Of a DNA stretch of 64,000 nt, positions 12,237 through 26,600 are shown one piece after another. How positions within the stretch are numbered: position 1 is the first letter of the stretch; the number at the start of each line of letters is the position of its first letter. Origin of the DNA: Xestospongia bergquistia (taxonomy: Eukaryota > Porifera > Demospongiae > Haplosclerida > Petrosiidae); contig OZ014412.1 of assembly GCA_963965975.1 (NCBI GenBank), forward strand, positions 64,501 to 128,500. The letters run 5' to 3'. The notes below the pieces were generated by a model, which ran no database searches, was not told the origin of the DNA, and saw nothing but the letters and a program-made list of their open reading frames with translations. The translations under genes and the position numbers were made by a program.

Positions 12237-13431
12237 ATTTTTTGCTTTATGGTTGAGTTCAAATTAAGAATACACAATTATTCTTTGTTCAAAATCAGCC
12301 AGCATTCCGTGAGTGAATGGATGTTTATCTCTTCATCTACCCTAATTATAGTTTTGAATTTAACTCTAAACAAGAATAGATGGTCAGTGTTAAAATATTT
12401 TATTAATAACTCATTATTTTCCAATTCTTCAATGATAAGAATTGCTCAAAGATTTCCATAACTAGAGGTTAATATCTATTATCCATTTCTTTGTACTAGA
12501 AAATGTTATGCTGGTCAAAGCTTGTACGGTAGCAACAGAATGGTCCCTCATGTTTTTATAAGTTAGCTATTGTTAGAATATCATTAATACTAGCACACTT
12601 TGGCAATTTTTTCTATCTAAAAGAAACAATATTTGAAAATAAATATATCTATATTATGTTATATAAAAAAATCTAGTTTGCACTGATTTTATACAATTTA
12701 GTGTTTGCTGTTTGTGTTTGTAAATGTAATTTGTACTTTATTAATAATTTGTACATTGATTTCAACTAAAGTATGTGACTGTAGTTTACATCTTTTCACT
12801 TTCACAATCTGACCTTTGAACTTTTTGATTGTAAAATCAATGTTTAACTAGTAAAGAATAGTATTAATTAGTTATGAAGAGACAGTTTTTGAAAAATGAA
12901 TGGAATTCAAATTATTCTTTTCAATACTGACCTTGCAAATTCAAAGCATAGAGTCAAAGTTCCATTATCAACGCGGTGACAATAATTTTAACAATTAGAC
13001 TTCAATGATTACATAATAATTTTATTTACATCTATATTGATTAGTTGAATACCGATGGATGAATTTCTGTATTTAATGATAATATTATAAACATTTTTAG
13101 AGAAGCAATAATCTTTAAAAGGTATTTTTGACAATTCCTACTTCAATATAATCTTTAGATATCAATTTAATCTTTCTTATTTGCAGCATTTGTCACAAGA
13201 CAGTTGGCTTCAGTTTGTCCATGACAAAAAGTGAAACTAGATACTATTTTCAAATGGACTATGATGAATAATTATAAATGTGGATGGTAGGACCTGAAAA
13301 GATATACCAGTCTACAACGTAGTAAGTACACGTGTAGGATTACTTGTACAATAAAGTTATGAGGTCTGATCCCATAATAAAAAGCATCCTCAGATGAATG
13401 GTACATGTATATCCGGGGGTAGCTTTAAGAT
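12237..13431. other. AT-rich intergenic, one exon-like patch
   Basis: No gene is seen. At 13,187-13,234 a tatttgcag acceptor precedes a 15-codon open stretch ending in TGA (HLSQDSWLQFVHDKK), which resembles a terminal exon. No upstream partner is evident. Confidence 0.3.
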
Positions 13432-13835
13432 AAATATCTCTGATAATTATAATAATAATAGTTTCACATACTCTAATATACTGATTTAATATTTGTGTAT
13501 CAAGTCAATAATTCATAATACTTTCACAATTAGTACTTATTACTGTAATGTATGATATTAACAAGAACATTCATTTTTAAGCATTTAAAATTAAATTTGT
13601 GTTATAATGATGACTGTTATATAAGTTTTCTAGTAACCCAACTTAGAGTCCATGCTGTTGTATTTGATTAAGAAAGAATCAGAAATCATACTATTATAAT
13701 TTTAATGTCAAGGATAAGTTTGATTTTACTATAAAGAAGTTATTAACATTCAACATAATATTCATAAATCTTGTGACTAGTAATAAACATATATGAACAC
13801 CTACAGTGACTATGAATATATAATAATATACATGA
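13432..13835 (+). repeat. Duplicate of the region upstream of the 87-residue gene
   Basis: Matches 4,768-5,270 in the same orientation. Shared strings include aatcagaaatcatact, cttgtgactagtaataaac and gtgactatgaatatataata. The copy ends before a TATA box or gene; I see no copy of the 5,351 coding sequence after it. Confidence 0.6.
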
Positions 13836-14244
13836 TACAATAAACAGACTAGATATGAACACCTTCATTCACTATGAATATGTACTAAAATCAATGATGG
13901 GATAAACAATATATAACTGTTACTCACTATAGCTTATTATAAACATAAACAATTTAGGATTTCTGTGTAATGTAGAGGTACTACATTAAAGAATGGTAAG
14001 ATGAACGAGATATATTCCTCCATTTATGTTTTATTAAATTGTAATGGCAATATAAATATTAATTGAGTTCTTGAAAGACTTTAGATACAATTAAACAGTT
14101 GTTCTAATAACAATATCTGACACTTGAATGTCCAGGACAATGTAAATACCATGTATACATATATATAATATATATATATGTATACTGAAGTATCTAAGTC
14201 TGTTGAAGAGTGCTCGATGTCGTTTAGACAGAGCGGGTTAGAAC

Positions 14245-14355
14245 AGAATTAAAGGACAAAAGAACAGAGCTCTCGCTGTCTGACGATCGCATAACGCGTG
14301 AAACTCGGAGTAACAGCAACACAGCGAGAGCTCTGTTCTTTTGTCCTTTAATTCT
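14245..14355. repeat. Perfect 35-bp inverted repeat with a GC-richer loop
   Basis: Left arm 14,245-14,279 and right arm 14,321-14,355 are exact reverse complements (arm begins agaattaaaggac and ends ctcgctgt), separated by a 41-base loop with CpG-rich motifs (gacgatcgc, aacgcgtg). The flanks are TA-rich runs. Perfect arms in otherwise decayed DNA suggest a recent insertion, or selection for a stem. It is a MITE-like or structured-RNA candidate. Confidence 0.75.
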
Positions 14356-14739
14356 CTTCTATATATATATGTATATATCTGAGGTAGGTGGAGCACTTAA
14401 ATATCATCATGCTAATAGTGTCAGCATTGATTGATCATGTGAAGTATAATATGGCTTCCACAAACACACTTGTTTGTCCATCAGTTTTATCAAACATGAA
14501 ATGAATGATACTGATAATAAAAATTATTGTGATATTGGTACCAATACTGATTCATATATCAGTGCAACACTAGTAACATACCTTGTAATGACCATGAGGT
14601 GAGTATAATAACATTCTACAGACTACACTACCATCTTCTGATAACAGAAGTCATCATACACAGTATAGGTACAACATATGTCACTAGTTGTTAACACATA
14701 TATACATATGTATATATATATATATAATGTTTTGGTTAT

Positions 14740-15345
14740 AAAGCATTTGGATATGCAAGTCACCTAGGTGCTAGTTATTTTAATACTGATACTCATTGAT
14801 CTTACATTTAAATAAATTCATTTCACCAACTTCCTATGAAAGAGTATTGCTGTCTCTCGTCACAGGGTATCTTAGTGGAATTTAATTAGTACCTATTTGG
14901 AAATAAGGTCAGATCCATTGCTATGAATGTAGTTACTTTATAGATTATAATAAAAAAAATTATATATATTGTTGTTGTTCTCAAAACTTAAACAGAGCAC
15001 CAATGAGATTTAATGTACATATGAAAATTTCAGTTACAAAACCTTTATATACATGTATTGATAAGTTCAGTTTTCTCCTCATACATTAGTTTGTTTCTGA
15101 TACATCCTATTGCTGAATTTATTTCTAATACTGACAGGCAAATCTATTTGGTTAACCAAGGAAGCTGTTATAATTTAGAACAATAGCCATCAATTACGTA
15201 TGTGAACTTGACATATAGCATCATTCTTAGCAGGTATAACTAATGGTATATAACTAAATGGTTTGATGTCGTATACTTTGCACCATCTGTACTTAACAAA
15301 ATAAGAAATCCTTATTTATTATCTTTGTTTAATTATCATACATTT
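14740..15345 (+). pseudogene. Decayed inverted copy of the membrane-protein 3' exons
   Basis: Reading the plus strand here, ttggatatgcaag, cttagtggaatttaatt, acctatttgg, atgaatgtagt, acagagca, tgaacttgacatata and tactttgca all recur in the same order as on the minus strand at 2,265-1,740. The frame of the 59-codon exon is not maintained and stops are present. It is therefore an inverted pseudogene-like duplicate, including the introns (not a retrocopy). Confidence 0.6.
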
Positions 15346-16069
15346 TAATTAACCTGTTGCTATGTTCTTTTAGTGTTTCACTAGTTAATATACATATATC
15401 ATATGTAAATGTATTGTTATATACAGAAACTACTGGCACTGTGAATTTTTTGTTTTAATATCAAATGAAGTGTACAAATCATACAAACCAATAATTTATA
15501 ACATAAGATACATATGTCCTATCAAGACATAAGTAATAATATATACTGAAAAATAGGACCCTAACTCGAAAAAAATAGAAATAATGCACTCAGCTATTTT
15601 ATATGAGGTGACATATACTTTATGTTTGTAAAATAAGTGGTTATCAAACTTGAAACAACTAGTGACATATGATTTATTTGCTATTCAGTGTTATCACCAA
15701 AATATAGACTTTTCTTTCCGAAAAATTTAAATTGACTTGCTAAATATTGTTACTTCTGAAGTAACACATGTTAACTTTATTTTAATATTTATGCAGTAAA
15801 CCATATCAGACAAACTTCATGGTGGTCCTTACCTCATGTGTGTTTAAACACCTGTAAAATTAGTCTCTCAACATATCACAAGATACTATGAATGCATTCA
15901 ACAATGAAGTACAATAATAATCATAACATGTCAATAATAATTTATTTGTTCCAAAAAACAAATGTTTGCACTGAATGTGATGAATTTGTTTCATATGTTA
16001 AGGTTATATAAAACCTAATGCTTAAAAGCTCTAAATTTTTCCTATGATTTCTTCTGGTGCAATTCTCTG
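15346..16069. other. AT-rich intergenic; possible promoter region of the ankyrin gene
   Basis: No coding exons are seen. If the ATG at 16,070 is the start exon, the promoter and 5' UTR lie here. I see no clear core promoter element, which is normal for such genes. Confidence 0.25.
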
Positions 16070-16093
16070 ATGGCTACAACTTCAATATATCTG
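16070..16093 (+). CDS. Candidate first exon of the ankyrin gene
   Basis: ATG plus seven codons (M-A-T-T-S-I-Y-L) end exactly at a consensus donor, CTG|gtaagt. The exon is phase 0, so it joins in frame to the first ankyrin exon at 20,614, giving MATTSIYL-EEYLVVAARNGD. A short leader directly before the first helix of an ankyrin stack is sensible. The predicted intron (16,094-20,613) would be 4.5 kb, longer than the others (0.3-3 kb). Being short, the match could be chance, but no better ATG exon was seen between here and 20.6 kb. Confidence 0.4.
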
Positions 16094-16198
16094 GTAAGTC
16101 ATGCATAATTACAATCTATTTTACATTCAATGATCATAAGTAAATTATAGTCTTACAAGCCAGACAAACTCAAAACAGGAATGATTGGGTCTTGCCTG

Positions 16199-16236
<38 letters not shown>
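16199..16236. repeat. (TA)n microsatellite
   Basis: Uninterrupted TA dinucleotide run. Similar runs occur near 4,090, 32,342 and 52,707. Confidence 0.85.
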
Positions 16237-16239
<3 letters not shown>

Positions 16240-17704
16240 GTACTTATGTTTCCATAAACTTCTTACTTATCGTTTGTATGTGTAAAAAAATATATAAAAT
16301 GTACTATTGTAGCCTCTACAATGTGACTACTCTTGAAACTAGACATTCCCTTTGTTTCGACTTTAGGCAAAAGATAAATTAAATGTACTATAGTACCATA
16401 CTATAACAAACTGTCAATCTTTTTGTCATAAACATCTATGAAAGTTTAATTTTAATTTATTATTACTGTTATTACTTTAATAAAAGCAACAAAAAATATT
16501 AAAAAAATGAAAACTACACTCAGACAGATAAATCAGGGTGTTGCAAAACTGAGGCAAAAACATTAGGAAGACGATAAGTTAAGCTTATTTGCCATTCACT
16601 TAGACTTTGTAAGAGTTTTAAGTATTATAGTCAAAATGATTTTTGCAAAATTAATCAATACCTCAAAATACTGATTGTGGAATAAATAGTTATTGACAGG
16701 TGATACCCCCCACAATGGACAAAACAGCTGACATGAAGTTTGTTCAAAACAGTTGCGAAATGATTTCTTTTGCTTTAGGTAGGTTTTAAATTTTAAAGAC
16801 ATGTTAATTCTATTATGCTTTTGTATTTTTGTCTGGAGATCTGGATTTCTTAGTAGTCTAAATAAAGGGGAAATGTTTTGCTAAAAATTTCTACCAATAG
16901 TTTATGTATAAAAAGTTACTACAAGAGCATTTCAGGCACAAAGTCTACATAATTTACTATGCAGAAAGGACAATCATTGTGTTTTCTATTGTACATGAAG
17001 ATCAAAAATGAATGACCATTATGCTCTTAAAGATGACTAAAACCCATTCTACTGATAATTCAACCAATTCACTGATGGAAGCCAAAGGCGCCCGTTCATT
17101 TTTACTTCGTAATTTCACATTCTGCTAACTGGAAACATGTCGCTTTGCTTCATTCTATCCTCGCGTTGCAACAAGTCACATATGTAACCAACACGATGTG
17201 ATGCAAAGCTTTTCGTCATTATGTGAACCAGCCTTAAGGAAGACTTGCAGTGCTCCCCCTTCACTTCATTGAGCAATGGTAGGAAAGTATTAACCTATAA
17301 AAATGGTAGAACGGATAGTGCTAACCTTTTAATTAGCAGTAACCCAGATTATAGTAAAAAAAGTTTCTTAAAACTATGTCCACCGCACATATTCCATTCG
17401 CCCAATTTATTTATTAGGAAAATGGCGTTCAAGTAGAAAAATGAGAAGAGCTCAATGAAAATATTGATTATATATTGAAATATTAATATTTGATAGAAAA
17501 AAGCATAACAAAGATGGAAACATCAATAAAAATCTCCCTGTGTCTTGTAGACTGATTTAGGAGTTATTGCATTAAGGGAGTTTTAGATCATGAGGACGGA
17601 ATTCTAATTCCTATTTCTTATTTCTTCTGTGAACTTTAGAGTATTTTTAAATTCCAATTAACAGCCCAGTTGATGAGTTGCAATTACGTATCCCTAACTC
17701 CATT

Positions 17705-18215
17705 TATGACATGTGCACCATTTCTAGGCTTTCTTGTTACTTAATGAAATGCAGAGTGTGAGTACTACGAGCTGTCTCTTAGAACTGAGCATAAGAGAGA
17801 TGTTTCTAGTTGGGTTGGGTTGGGTTCCTGATTTTGATTGTATATTGTAGGTCTATTATTTACGGAAGCTGAGGACGGACATTCCAATTCTGTATAACCC
17901 TGTTTAAATGAAATTGGAATGTCCATCTACAGCTTCCATAAAAGCCTAGGACAAACTTAAAATTACTGTTTCTTCCTCTACTTTTGTATATTAAAAATCT
18001 AACAACCCATGACTTTCAATTTCAACTTTATGACTTTCAATTTCTTATTCCTTATTCCATTCTTTGAATGTGTGCCATTTCTAGGCTTTTACTTGTGACT
18101 TAATTAAACACAGAGCATGAGTAGCACAAGCAGTCTCTTAAAATCAAGTGTCAGTGAGATTTTTTCAGTTTGGTTGGGTTCCTGAGTTTGGTTGTATATT
18201 TTAGGTCTGTTGTAT
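17705..18215 (+). repeat. Direct ~150-bp duplication flanking a hairpin
   Basis: Copies at 17,705-17,860 and 18,066-18,215 share ccatttctaggctt, gagtgtgagta / gagcatgagta, gtctctta, ttgggttcctga and ttgtatatt. Between them lies a hairpin of two 26-base arms, 17,864-17,889 and 17,912-17,937, with three mismatches. Confidence 0.65.
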
Positions 18216-18370
18216 ACATTCCAATCCAATTCTCATTTATAGAACCTCTTTACTGTAATATTAAATTACATCATCTCTACATTTTAAATTTAATTGTAGC
18301 TTACACCAACTGATTGCATGCATACTTAATTAAGTGGAACATAAACTAAAAGACATCTACTTTTTGATCA

Positions 18371-18480
18371 TTTCTATGAAGTATTTACTATCATTATTAA
18401 TCCTTTATATATGAAATTAATTATTGTGGACGTGCGTGTTAATACTAAATTAATAATTGCCTAAAGATACTTCATAGAAA
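18371..18480. repeat. Imperfect hairpin, MITE-like
   Basis: tttctatgaagtat at 18,371 pairs with atacttcatagaaa at 18,467-18,480; inner segments (attattaat / attaataat) also pair. The loop contains gtggacgtgcgtgt. Confidence 0.55.
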
Positions 18481-20613
18481 GTTGTGTCTCTGTTTTCTAA
18501 GAGCATTTTTTTGTTGCTATGCTAAACTTTATACTTTAAAGTCAGAGAGTAAATGCACTAAAGGTCAGCAAGTAATGTTACATTATAATGAATGAATAGG
18601 ATTAAATTAGTAGTGGGTATAATTAGTATGCATAACACATACCATGCATTTATTAAATACTCGTGATGTTATTCTTTGAGTTATCATAAAGCCCACGTGT
18701 CTGTGTGTAGAGTTAATTTTCTTTTTTTGTAAGAACAAATTTATTAGCTACAGTAGTATAGTACTTTTATTTATATGATTAACCTTTATAGTTTGAATGT
18801 ATTTTAACAGTACTGGCTCTCTCTTTAAGTGGTAGCCATTTTATTGATTAATAAAATTCACGAGATCACATTCCTCATGGTCATTGGTATCTCCTATATT
18901 TTGGTTATGGTAAACGTTGTTCTTATGGGTCATATCATATAGAAAATGACATCAAAAGAACCAGATGGTCATCAGAAGACCACACGACTTTGAAATTTTG
19001 AATTTGGTTGAGTTGTTAGAAAGTTATAATAAGATTTTTACTGGCAAGGTGAACACAAATACACTATAGTTAGACAGTTTGTTAAATTGGCAAATTCCTT
19101 TGAAATTTGTGCCTATTTTGGACAGTGACAAATCAAAGTTATAACTGATGTATGTAGTATCAATGATAAGGTTTAAAAGGAACACTCAAAATAAATTCTA
19201 CTTTTGATATTCTAGATATTACCATTTGAACTAGTTCCCTCCTCATATCCTGTTAACAATATATACATCCTGTGACTATTACAAAGAATATACAAGCATA
19301 TAGTTTTATCTAACACTTTTAAGTACAAGTTGAAAATTTGGCCTGTTCATTATCATTATGTTATAAGACATAGATGGAAAAAAGTAAAATTTGGGCGGGT
19401 CACATGTTGAAAAGTAAATTGATCTAAACCACCAAACTGATAAAAAGTGTCAATTATCACTAAATTTTGCTTACATAGAGTGTCTCACTGTCCTCTCTTG
19501 TAACCAGTCAGGGTTCTTGAGGGATTTTTTTTATTCGAGTCATTGTTCAGTATCTTCATAGCACACGTAGATATCTTCTTAATTACAAGTGTGGGCGAAG
19601 CATATGTCCTTTTTAATTAAGTGGGTGTGTCATACAATGATATCGCAATGTCCGTTACTACTGGTTAGTGGTCAGTTTTATGCCTTTGGCTTAAACTTGG
19701 CATACTGTGAGGTTTGTTATTGTTGTTTTACTAAATTATAATCTTATCTGATGTGTGGTTACATCTTTGGGTATAAAATTTGGTTTTGTTTTTCCATCCT
19801 ATCTTGTGTATTTACGTCATTAATTTATAAAGATGGGAAAATAGTGATTTTATAATCAAATAAATTGAATTGAGAAATTCCAACTTTCTGACAATAATGT
19901 AAAAGTTAAGTAAAATCAACATATATTACATTTAAAAATAAACATAAATCAATAAATAAATTTTAAAGTAAGAAATAATTCTGTAACTCTTTTGAACTCT
20001 TTGTTGTCCACCATTTTGTCCTGCTGGGTGTGTGTGGCTACTCTTGCATAGCCAGCTCCTTTCTTAAAATGATACAAGACAACTTAATAACATGCTTACA
20101 ATTTTTGGCAGAAGATTTCAATTTAAGAGTCTCTGATTTTCTAGCTAAATGAGATCTGTCAACATTGTCACTTGAAAAGTAACAATTAAATATATAACCA
20201 TTTCTTTGAAATTTACTCTTGTTACCTAGTGTGTCAGTGATATTGTGAAGTGTTAAAAAAAGGTTGTAGTAATAACTTAAATGGTCCTTATAATTCCATT
20301 TCATTAAACAAATTAATATCATAATAATGTTGTTAATTCTACAGTGTTTTATTTAATTATTATCACTGTCTACATGATGTTACATGATGTTCAAGTAAAC
20401 TTGTATTATGTTAGTACATGTTATTATCAGTTAAATATTAGTAGATAAAACAGGAGTAGACTATGAGTAAAGTACATGTACATTATATACATGAATACAT
20501 GTATTGATTATATATCATCAATGTTGTCTAGTAATATATATCACTGATATAGTTCTAAAATATACTACTATCAGTTATTTCATGTATAATGCGTGTCTAA
20601 CTCTTTATATTAG

Positions 20614-23600
20614 GAGGAATACCTTGTTGTGGCAGCTCGTAATGGTGATCTTGATGTAATAAAGAGTGCCATAGAAGATGGCTCTGTTCATGTTAACGCT
20701 ATAGATGAAGTAAGTCCATGTTATACATATAATAATTACTGACTTATAGACATTGTTTAACAATATGCATTAATATGACAAACAGTTATAATAATATTCA
20801 TAGAAATAGTAATACCAGATTGTTAGTACAGGGTTAAGATTATACTATCAAGAATGACACCATATTGATGTGAACTGTAAAAAATGTCACAATTATCTGA
20901 TAAACAGTTCTATATTGTACATGTGACTGTGTTATATGAACCTGATATCTACAAATGGTATTTATTATCTAAAAGATACATGTAGATTTAGTACAGTGTG
21001 ATTAAATTATATGATACTTTCTCTGTCTCTACTTAGAATGGTAGGACTATGTTACATCATGCTGCTAATAATGGACAGATTAATATCATCAGTTGTTTGC
21101 TTTGTATTCTTGCAGACCCCAATATACAGGATAAGGTAAGTATTTGTAGATAATGTTAAAATGTTACAAATTATTCAAGCAATGTACTTAATATCATATG
21201 ATAAGTACATGACTTTTATGTTTATATTGTTACATATTACTATCACAATAAACTATTGTTTATAGTGTCAAATATCAATGCAATTATATAATATAATGTA
21301 CAATATATATTATTTAATTGTTAACTTGATTCTTCATGTTAACTTTGTCCTTTGAATATAACTATAATGACTGGTCATACATATAGTGTACACTCTGCAA
21401 ATAAGGTGTATTTATGTTCATTTGTATGTAATTGAAGCTATTTAACCTGGTAATAAAATGGAACAAGCAGGTGGTATTTCCACATTTATTTGTATAGTCT
21501 TACCTGGCCACAAATACAATGTTAACTGCTCTTTACATATAGTTAGTTATATGTAATTTTATATTAAGTAGACATAATCTATAATGAAATAAGTTTAACA
21601 GAATATGAATGTTATGTTGTATCATTCACTTTTACCATCCAATTTTACTAAAGTTGGCAATAATGTTATATCTTATTTAGGATGGCATAACTCCATTGCA
21701 CTTAACATGCTCCAATGATCATGATAAAATAGTGCAAGTATTACTAGACCATGGTGTTGAAGTGGATGTTCAAAACAATGTCAGTAACATATCATTTGTT
21801 CATTTTTAGTTAAGTATCACAACAGAATTTAATGGTATTATCCTTACTACAATACATTTGTAGATGTAGTTGTATTTGGAATTCAATTTATATTTGCATT
21901 AATGCTAAGATTTCTTTAATTTTTATTTATATAACCTTACCTGGCAGCAAATGCAATGTTAACTGTTGTTTTTATCGCTTTTAGCCCTTTCAAATTGCTT
22001 ATTGAGAAAAGTATAACATGTTAATTTAAACCTTCTATATAATAATTAAAGTTTTTAGTAATAAGAGATAGATTTGAGGTGTCATTGTTGCTAAGTTTGC
22101 AATGACTGGTGATAATGTACATACTGCAAATGTAGTTGTTATGACTTCATAGTTTATATTAAATTTTTGAGGTGTAGTTTATTATTAAAGACAGTTATAT
22201 GTAATTTTATATTAGGTAGACATAATCTATGATGAAGTGTAAGTTTTACAGAATATGAATGTTGTGTTGTATCATTCACTTTTGCCATCTAATTTTACTA
22301 AAGTTGACAATAATGTTATATCCTATTTAGAATGGCTTAACTCCTTTGCGCTTAGCATGTTTCAATGGTCATGATGAAGTAGTACAAGTATTACTAGACC
22401 ATGGTGTTCAAGTGGATGTTCAAGACAAGGTCAGTATCATATCATTTGTTCATTTTAAGTTAAGTAACACAACAGAATTTAATAATGTTACTTTGGTCAT
22501 TAAAACACAAACGAATTTGATAATTTGTTTATGAAAGTGTTAAATGTCTTATAAAATGAGTGATGGTATTATCCTTACTACAATACATTTGTAGATGTAG
22601 TTGCATTTGGAATTCAACTTATATTTGCAGTAATATACTATGACTTAGTTTTGACATGTAAAGCTTAGAGGTGTGTTTTAGTATTTAAAATCGTTTTATA
22701 TAATTTTATATTTATATACATGATTATACTAATTTGATGTTTCCCACATCACATTTATTTCTGTATATATATATATAGGATGGTTTTACTGCAATTCATA
22801 GTGCATCACTGGAAGGCTACAATGAAATTGTGGAAATGTTACTAAAGGCTAATGCTAGGATTGATCTCGCAAATAAAGTAAGTTATCTCTTGTACCACTG
22901 AACTTGTCGTTTATTAAGATAATTACTGTAAATACCTTTGTGTTCATTTATATGTAATTAAAGATTTTTAACCTGGTATTAATATGGACAAGAGGTGTTA
23001 TTTCAACATTTATTTATGTAGTCTAACCTGGCCACAAATACAATGTTAACTGTTCTTTACATCTCTTCCAAATTACTTGTTAACAAAATTATAACTTGTG
23101 AATTTAAATCTTTTGTTAATAGTCAAAGTGTTTAGTAATAACAAATAGATTTGAGGTGTCATTGTTACTAAGCTAGCAATGACAGGTGATAATGTACATA
23201 CTGCAAATGTAGTTTTATGACTTCATAGTTTATATTAAATTTTTGAGGTGTAGTTTATTATTAAATACAGTTATATGTAATTTTACATTAGGTAGACATA
23301 ATCTATGATGAAGTGTAAGTTTAAGAGAATATGAATGTTATGTTGTATCATTCACTTTTACCATCTAATTTTACTAAAGTTGACAATAATGTTATTTAGG
23401 ATGGCTTAACTCCATTGCACTTAGCATGTTTTAATGGTCATGATAAAGTAGTACAAGTATTACTAGACCATGATATTCATGTGGATGTTCAAGAAAAGGT
23501 CAGTAACATATCATTTGTTTATTTTAAGTTAAGTAGCACAACAGAATTTAATGGTATTATTCTTACTACAATACATTTGTAGATGTAGTTGTATTTGGAA

Positions 23601-26600
23601 TTCAATTTATATTTGCATTAATTCTATATTTTTTAAAATTTTATTTATATAGCCTTACCTTGCCGCAATTGCAATGTTAACCTCTCTTTTTATCACTTTT
23701 AGCCCTTTCAAATTGCTTATTGAGAAAATTATAACATGTTAATTTAAACCTTCTATATAATACGTAAAATGTTTCGTAATGACAAATAGATTTGAAGTGT
23801 CATTGTTACTAAGCTTGCAATGACTGGTGATATTGTACATACTGCAAATGTAGTTGTTATGACTTCATAGTTTATATTAAATTTTTGAGGTGTAGTTTAT
23901 TATTAAAGTCAGTTATGTGTAATTTTATATTAGGTAGACATAATCTATGATGAAGTATATAAGTTTAACAGAATATGAATGTTATGTTGTATCATTCACT
24001 TTTACCATCTAATTTTACTAAAGTTGACAATAATGTTATATCTTATTTAGGATGGCTTAACTCCATTGCACTTAGCATGTTCCAATGGTCATGATAAAGT
24101 AGTACAAGTATTACTAGACCATTGTGTTCAAGTGGATATTCAAGACAAGGTCAGTAACATATTATTTGTTCATTTTAAGTTAAGTAGCACAACAGAATTT
24201 AATAATGTTACTATGGTCATAAAAACACAAATGAATTTAATAATTTGTTTATCTTACTACAATACATTTGTAGATGTAGTTGTATTTGGAATTCAATTTA
24301 TATTTGCATTAATTCTATATTTTTTAAAATTTTATTTATATAGCCTTACCTTGCCGCAAATGCAATGTTAACCTCTCTTTTTATCACTTTTAGCCCTTTC
24401 AAATTGCTTATTGAGAAAATTATAACATGTTAATTTAAACCTTCTATATAATACGTAAAATGTTTATTAAATTAAAATGTATATTAAATTTTTGAGGTGT
24501 AGTTTATTATTAAAGTCAGTTATGTGTAATTTTATATTAGGTAGACATAATCTATGATGAAGTATATAAGTTTAACAGAATATGAATGTTATGTTGTATC
24601 ATTTGCTTTTACCATCTAATTTTACTAAAGTTGACAATAATGTTATATCTTATTTAGGATGGCTTAACTCCATTGCACTTAGCATGTTCCAATGGTCATG
24701 ATAAAGTAGTACAAGTATTACTAGACCATTGTGTTCAAGTGGATGTTCAAGACAAGGTCAGTAACATATCATTTGTTCAGCTTAGAGGTGTGGTTTATTA
24801 TTTAAAATGGTTTTATATAATTTTATATTTATTTACATGATTATACTAATTTGAATTTTCCCAAATGACACTTCATATCTGAGACATTACTCAGTAAACA
24901 TGCTCTACTATCACATACTTGTAATCTAAAGCTTGTGCCTCTTGTAAAAGATTTATTTGTTTGTTTAAATTAGAGCAATTATTTATTTCATAAATTAATG
25001 TACTGGACATATTGATATTTTGCAGTAGTATTTGCTGATATATTGTATCCTAACTATTTATTGAATATAATGTTTTACATTATGAAGTTTACTAGTAGAA
25101 TATAGCTACATTAGAATGAACATATATGACAGATAATTTAAAATGAAAAGTTGTACTAAAATAAGAACAAGTTTTGTACACTGATTACTAAATGATTAAT
25201 ATCTTTTAATGGCAGACTTTTAAAAAATTAAACTGTGTTTTTATAGGCTTCTATAAATATGTAGTTCACATGCCATATTGAATGCATCCATTCAATGTTT
25301 AGTGGTTTATTTTGGTAATATGTTTTTAAAACCATATTCATTCCTTTTAGACCTTCCAAATGACTTCTTAACAAATTATAACTTGTCATTTTGAACCTTT
25401 TCATAATAGTGAAAGTGTTTACTAATAACAGATACGTTTGAAGCATAATTGTTGCTAAGACTGCAATAATTGGAATGTTCTCTAGTATTACTTAATAATG
25501 TTTTTGGTATGTTTGTTAGGATGGCAAAACTCCATTGGACATAGCAATTCACAAAGGATATGATAAAGTGGTAGAACTATTTCATTGCCATGGTGTTCAA
25601 GTTGATGTTCCAGACAATGTCAGTGATATATAATGCAATCATATTAAGTTAAGTAAATATTTATATATAATTATACTGAATATTTTAATATTTACATAAT
25701 AGTAACAAATAAACCTTCTGTGATCTATCAGTAGTGCTTTTGAAATATCTTTCATAATTTGGTGAACATATTGTACATACATAGTTATTAAAGAATTTAT
25801 ATGTTTCTTAAGTTCACAGAAGGGGAATGATAAAAAACTAGACCTTAGCAACTTTATCAAATGGTAAATTCAAAACTAAAACAAAACCTAGCCTTTGTCA
25901 AAACTACAGCAGATAATATTTTTTTAATTACATTATAATCCAACTTAGTTAGATCTAACTATAGACAATTTCTCTTAAATCAATAAGTTATTAAACTAAA
26001 AAGTCCACCCTATATTTTGATATATTAATTAATAACAGATGGGTAGGACTAAAACTCCTAATGAGTAGGAAGAATAATGACTTTTGATTCACACAGGCTA
26101 ATGTTACACCAAACCCTGTCAGCAGTACAACCTGGTTTCCAATGTTTTAAAGAAATTAACAAAAGAAACTCAGTATTTTAGTAGTCACTTTAACCCAGCT
26201 ATCATAGTCTTTATATGTGCACTTATTCTAAAGACTTTACTACATTAGAGCCACTCCCATAATGATTAAATGAGAGTACAATATATTAGGATCAAGCTGT
26301 AGGGTGATTCTGTCTACATATACATGATATATATATTATGTTACAAGTACATGTACTATTAAAATTAATTTTGTTGAATTTGAAGATATGCACTGATGCC
26401 CTTATCTCTCCATGTATACTCACAAACATGTTTAATCATACACAAAAGTAACAAGGTTAATAACATTATAACATATGTTAAAAGAAAAGTATGATGTCAA
26501 TTCAGATCTCTATTAAAATACAATTTTATTATAATATATCATGTATTCTCTATTGTATACAGAATGGTGACACAACATTATACAAAGCATGTTCTAGAGG

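Larger units (their letters stand above)
16094..20613 (+). other. Putative intron 1 or intergenic; repeats only
   Basis: No splice-bounded coding exon was found on either strand. It contains two hairpins (17,864-17,937 and 18,371-18,480) and a direct duplication of about 150 bases (17,705-17,860 and 18,066-18,215). The pieces gaccatttctaggctt-like, gtctctta and ggttgggttcctga recur in order. Confidence 0.4.

Noticed and set aside
13187..13234. Terminal-exon-like patch HLSQDSWLQFVHDKK
   Set aside because: Good acceptor but no upstream exon or recognisable family.
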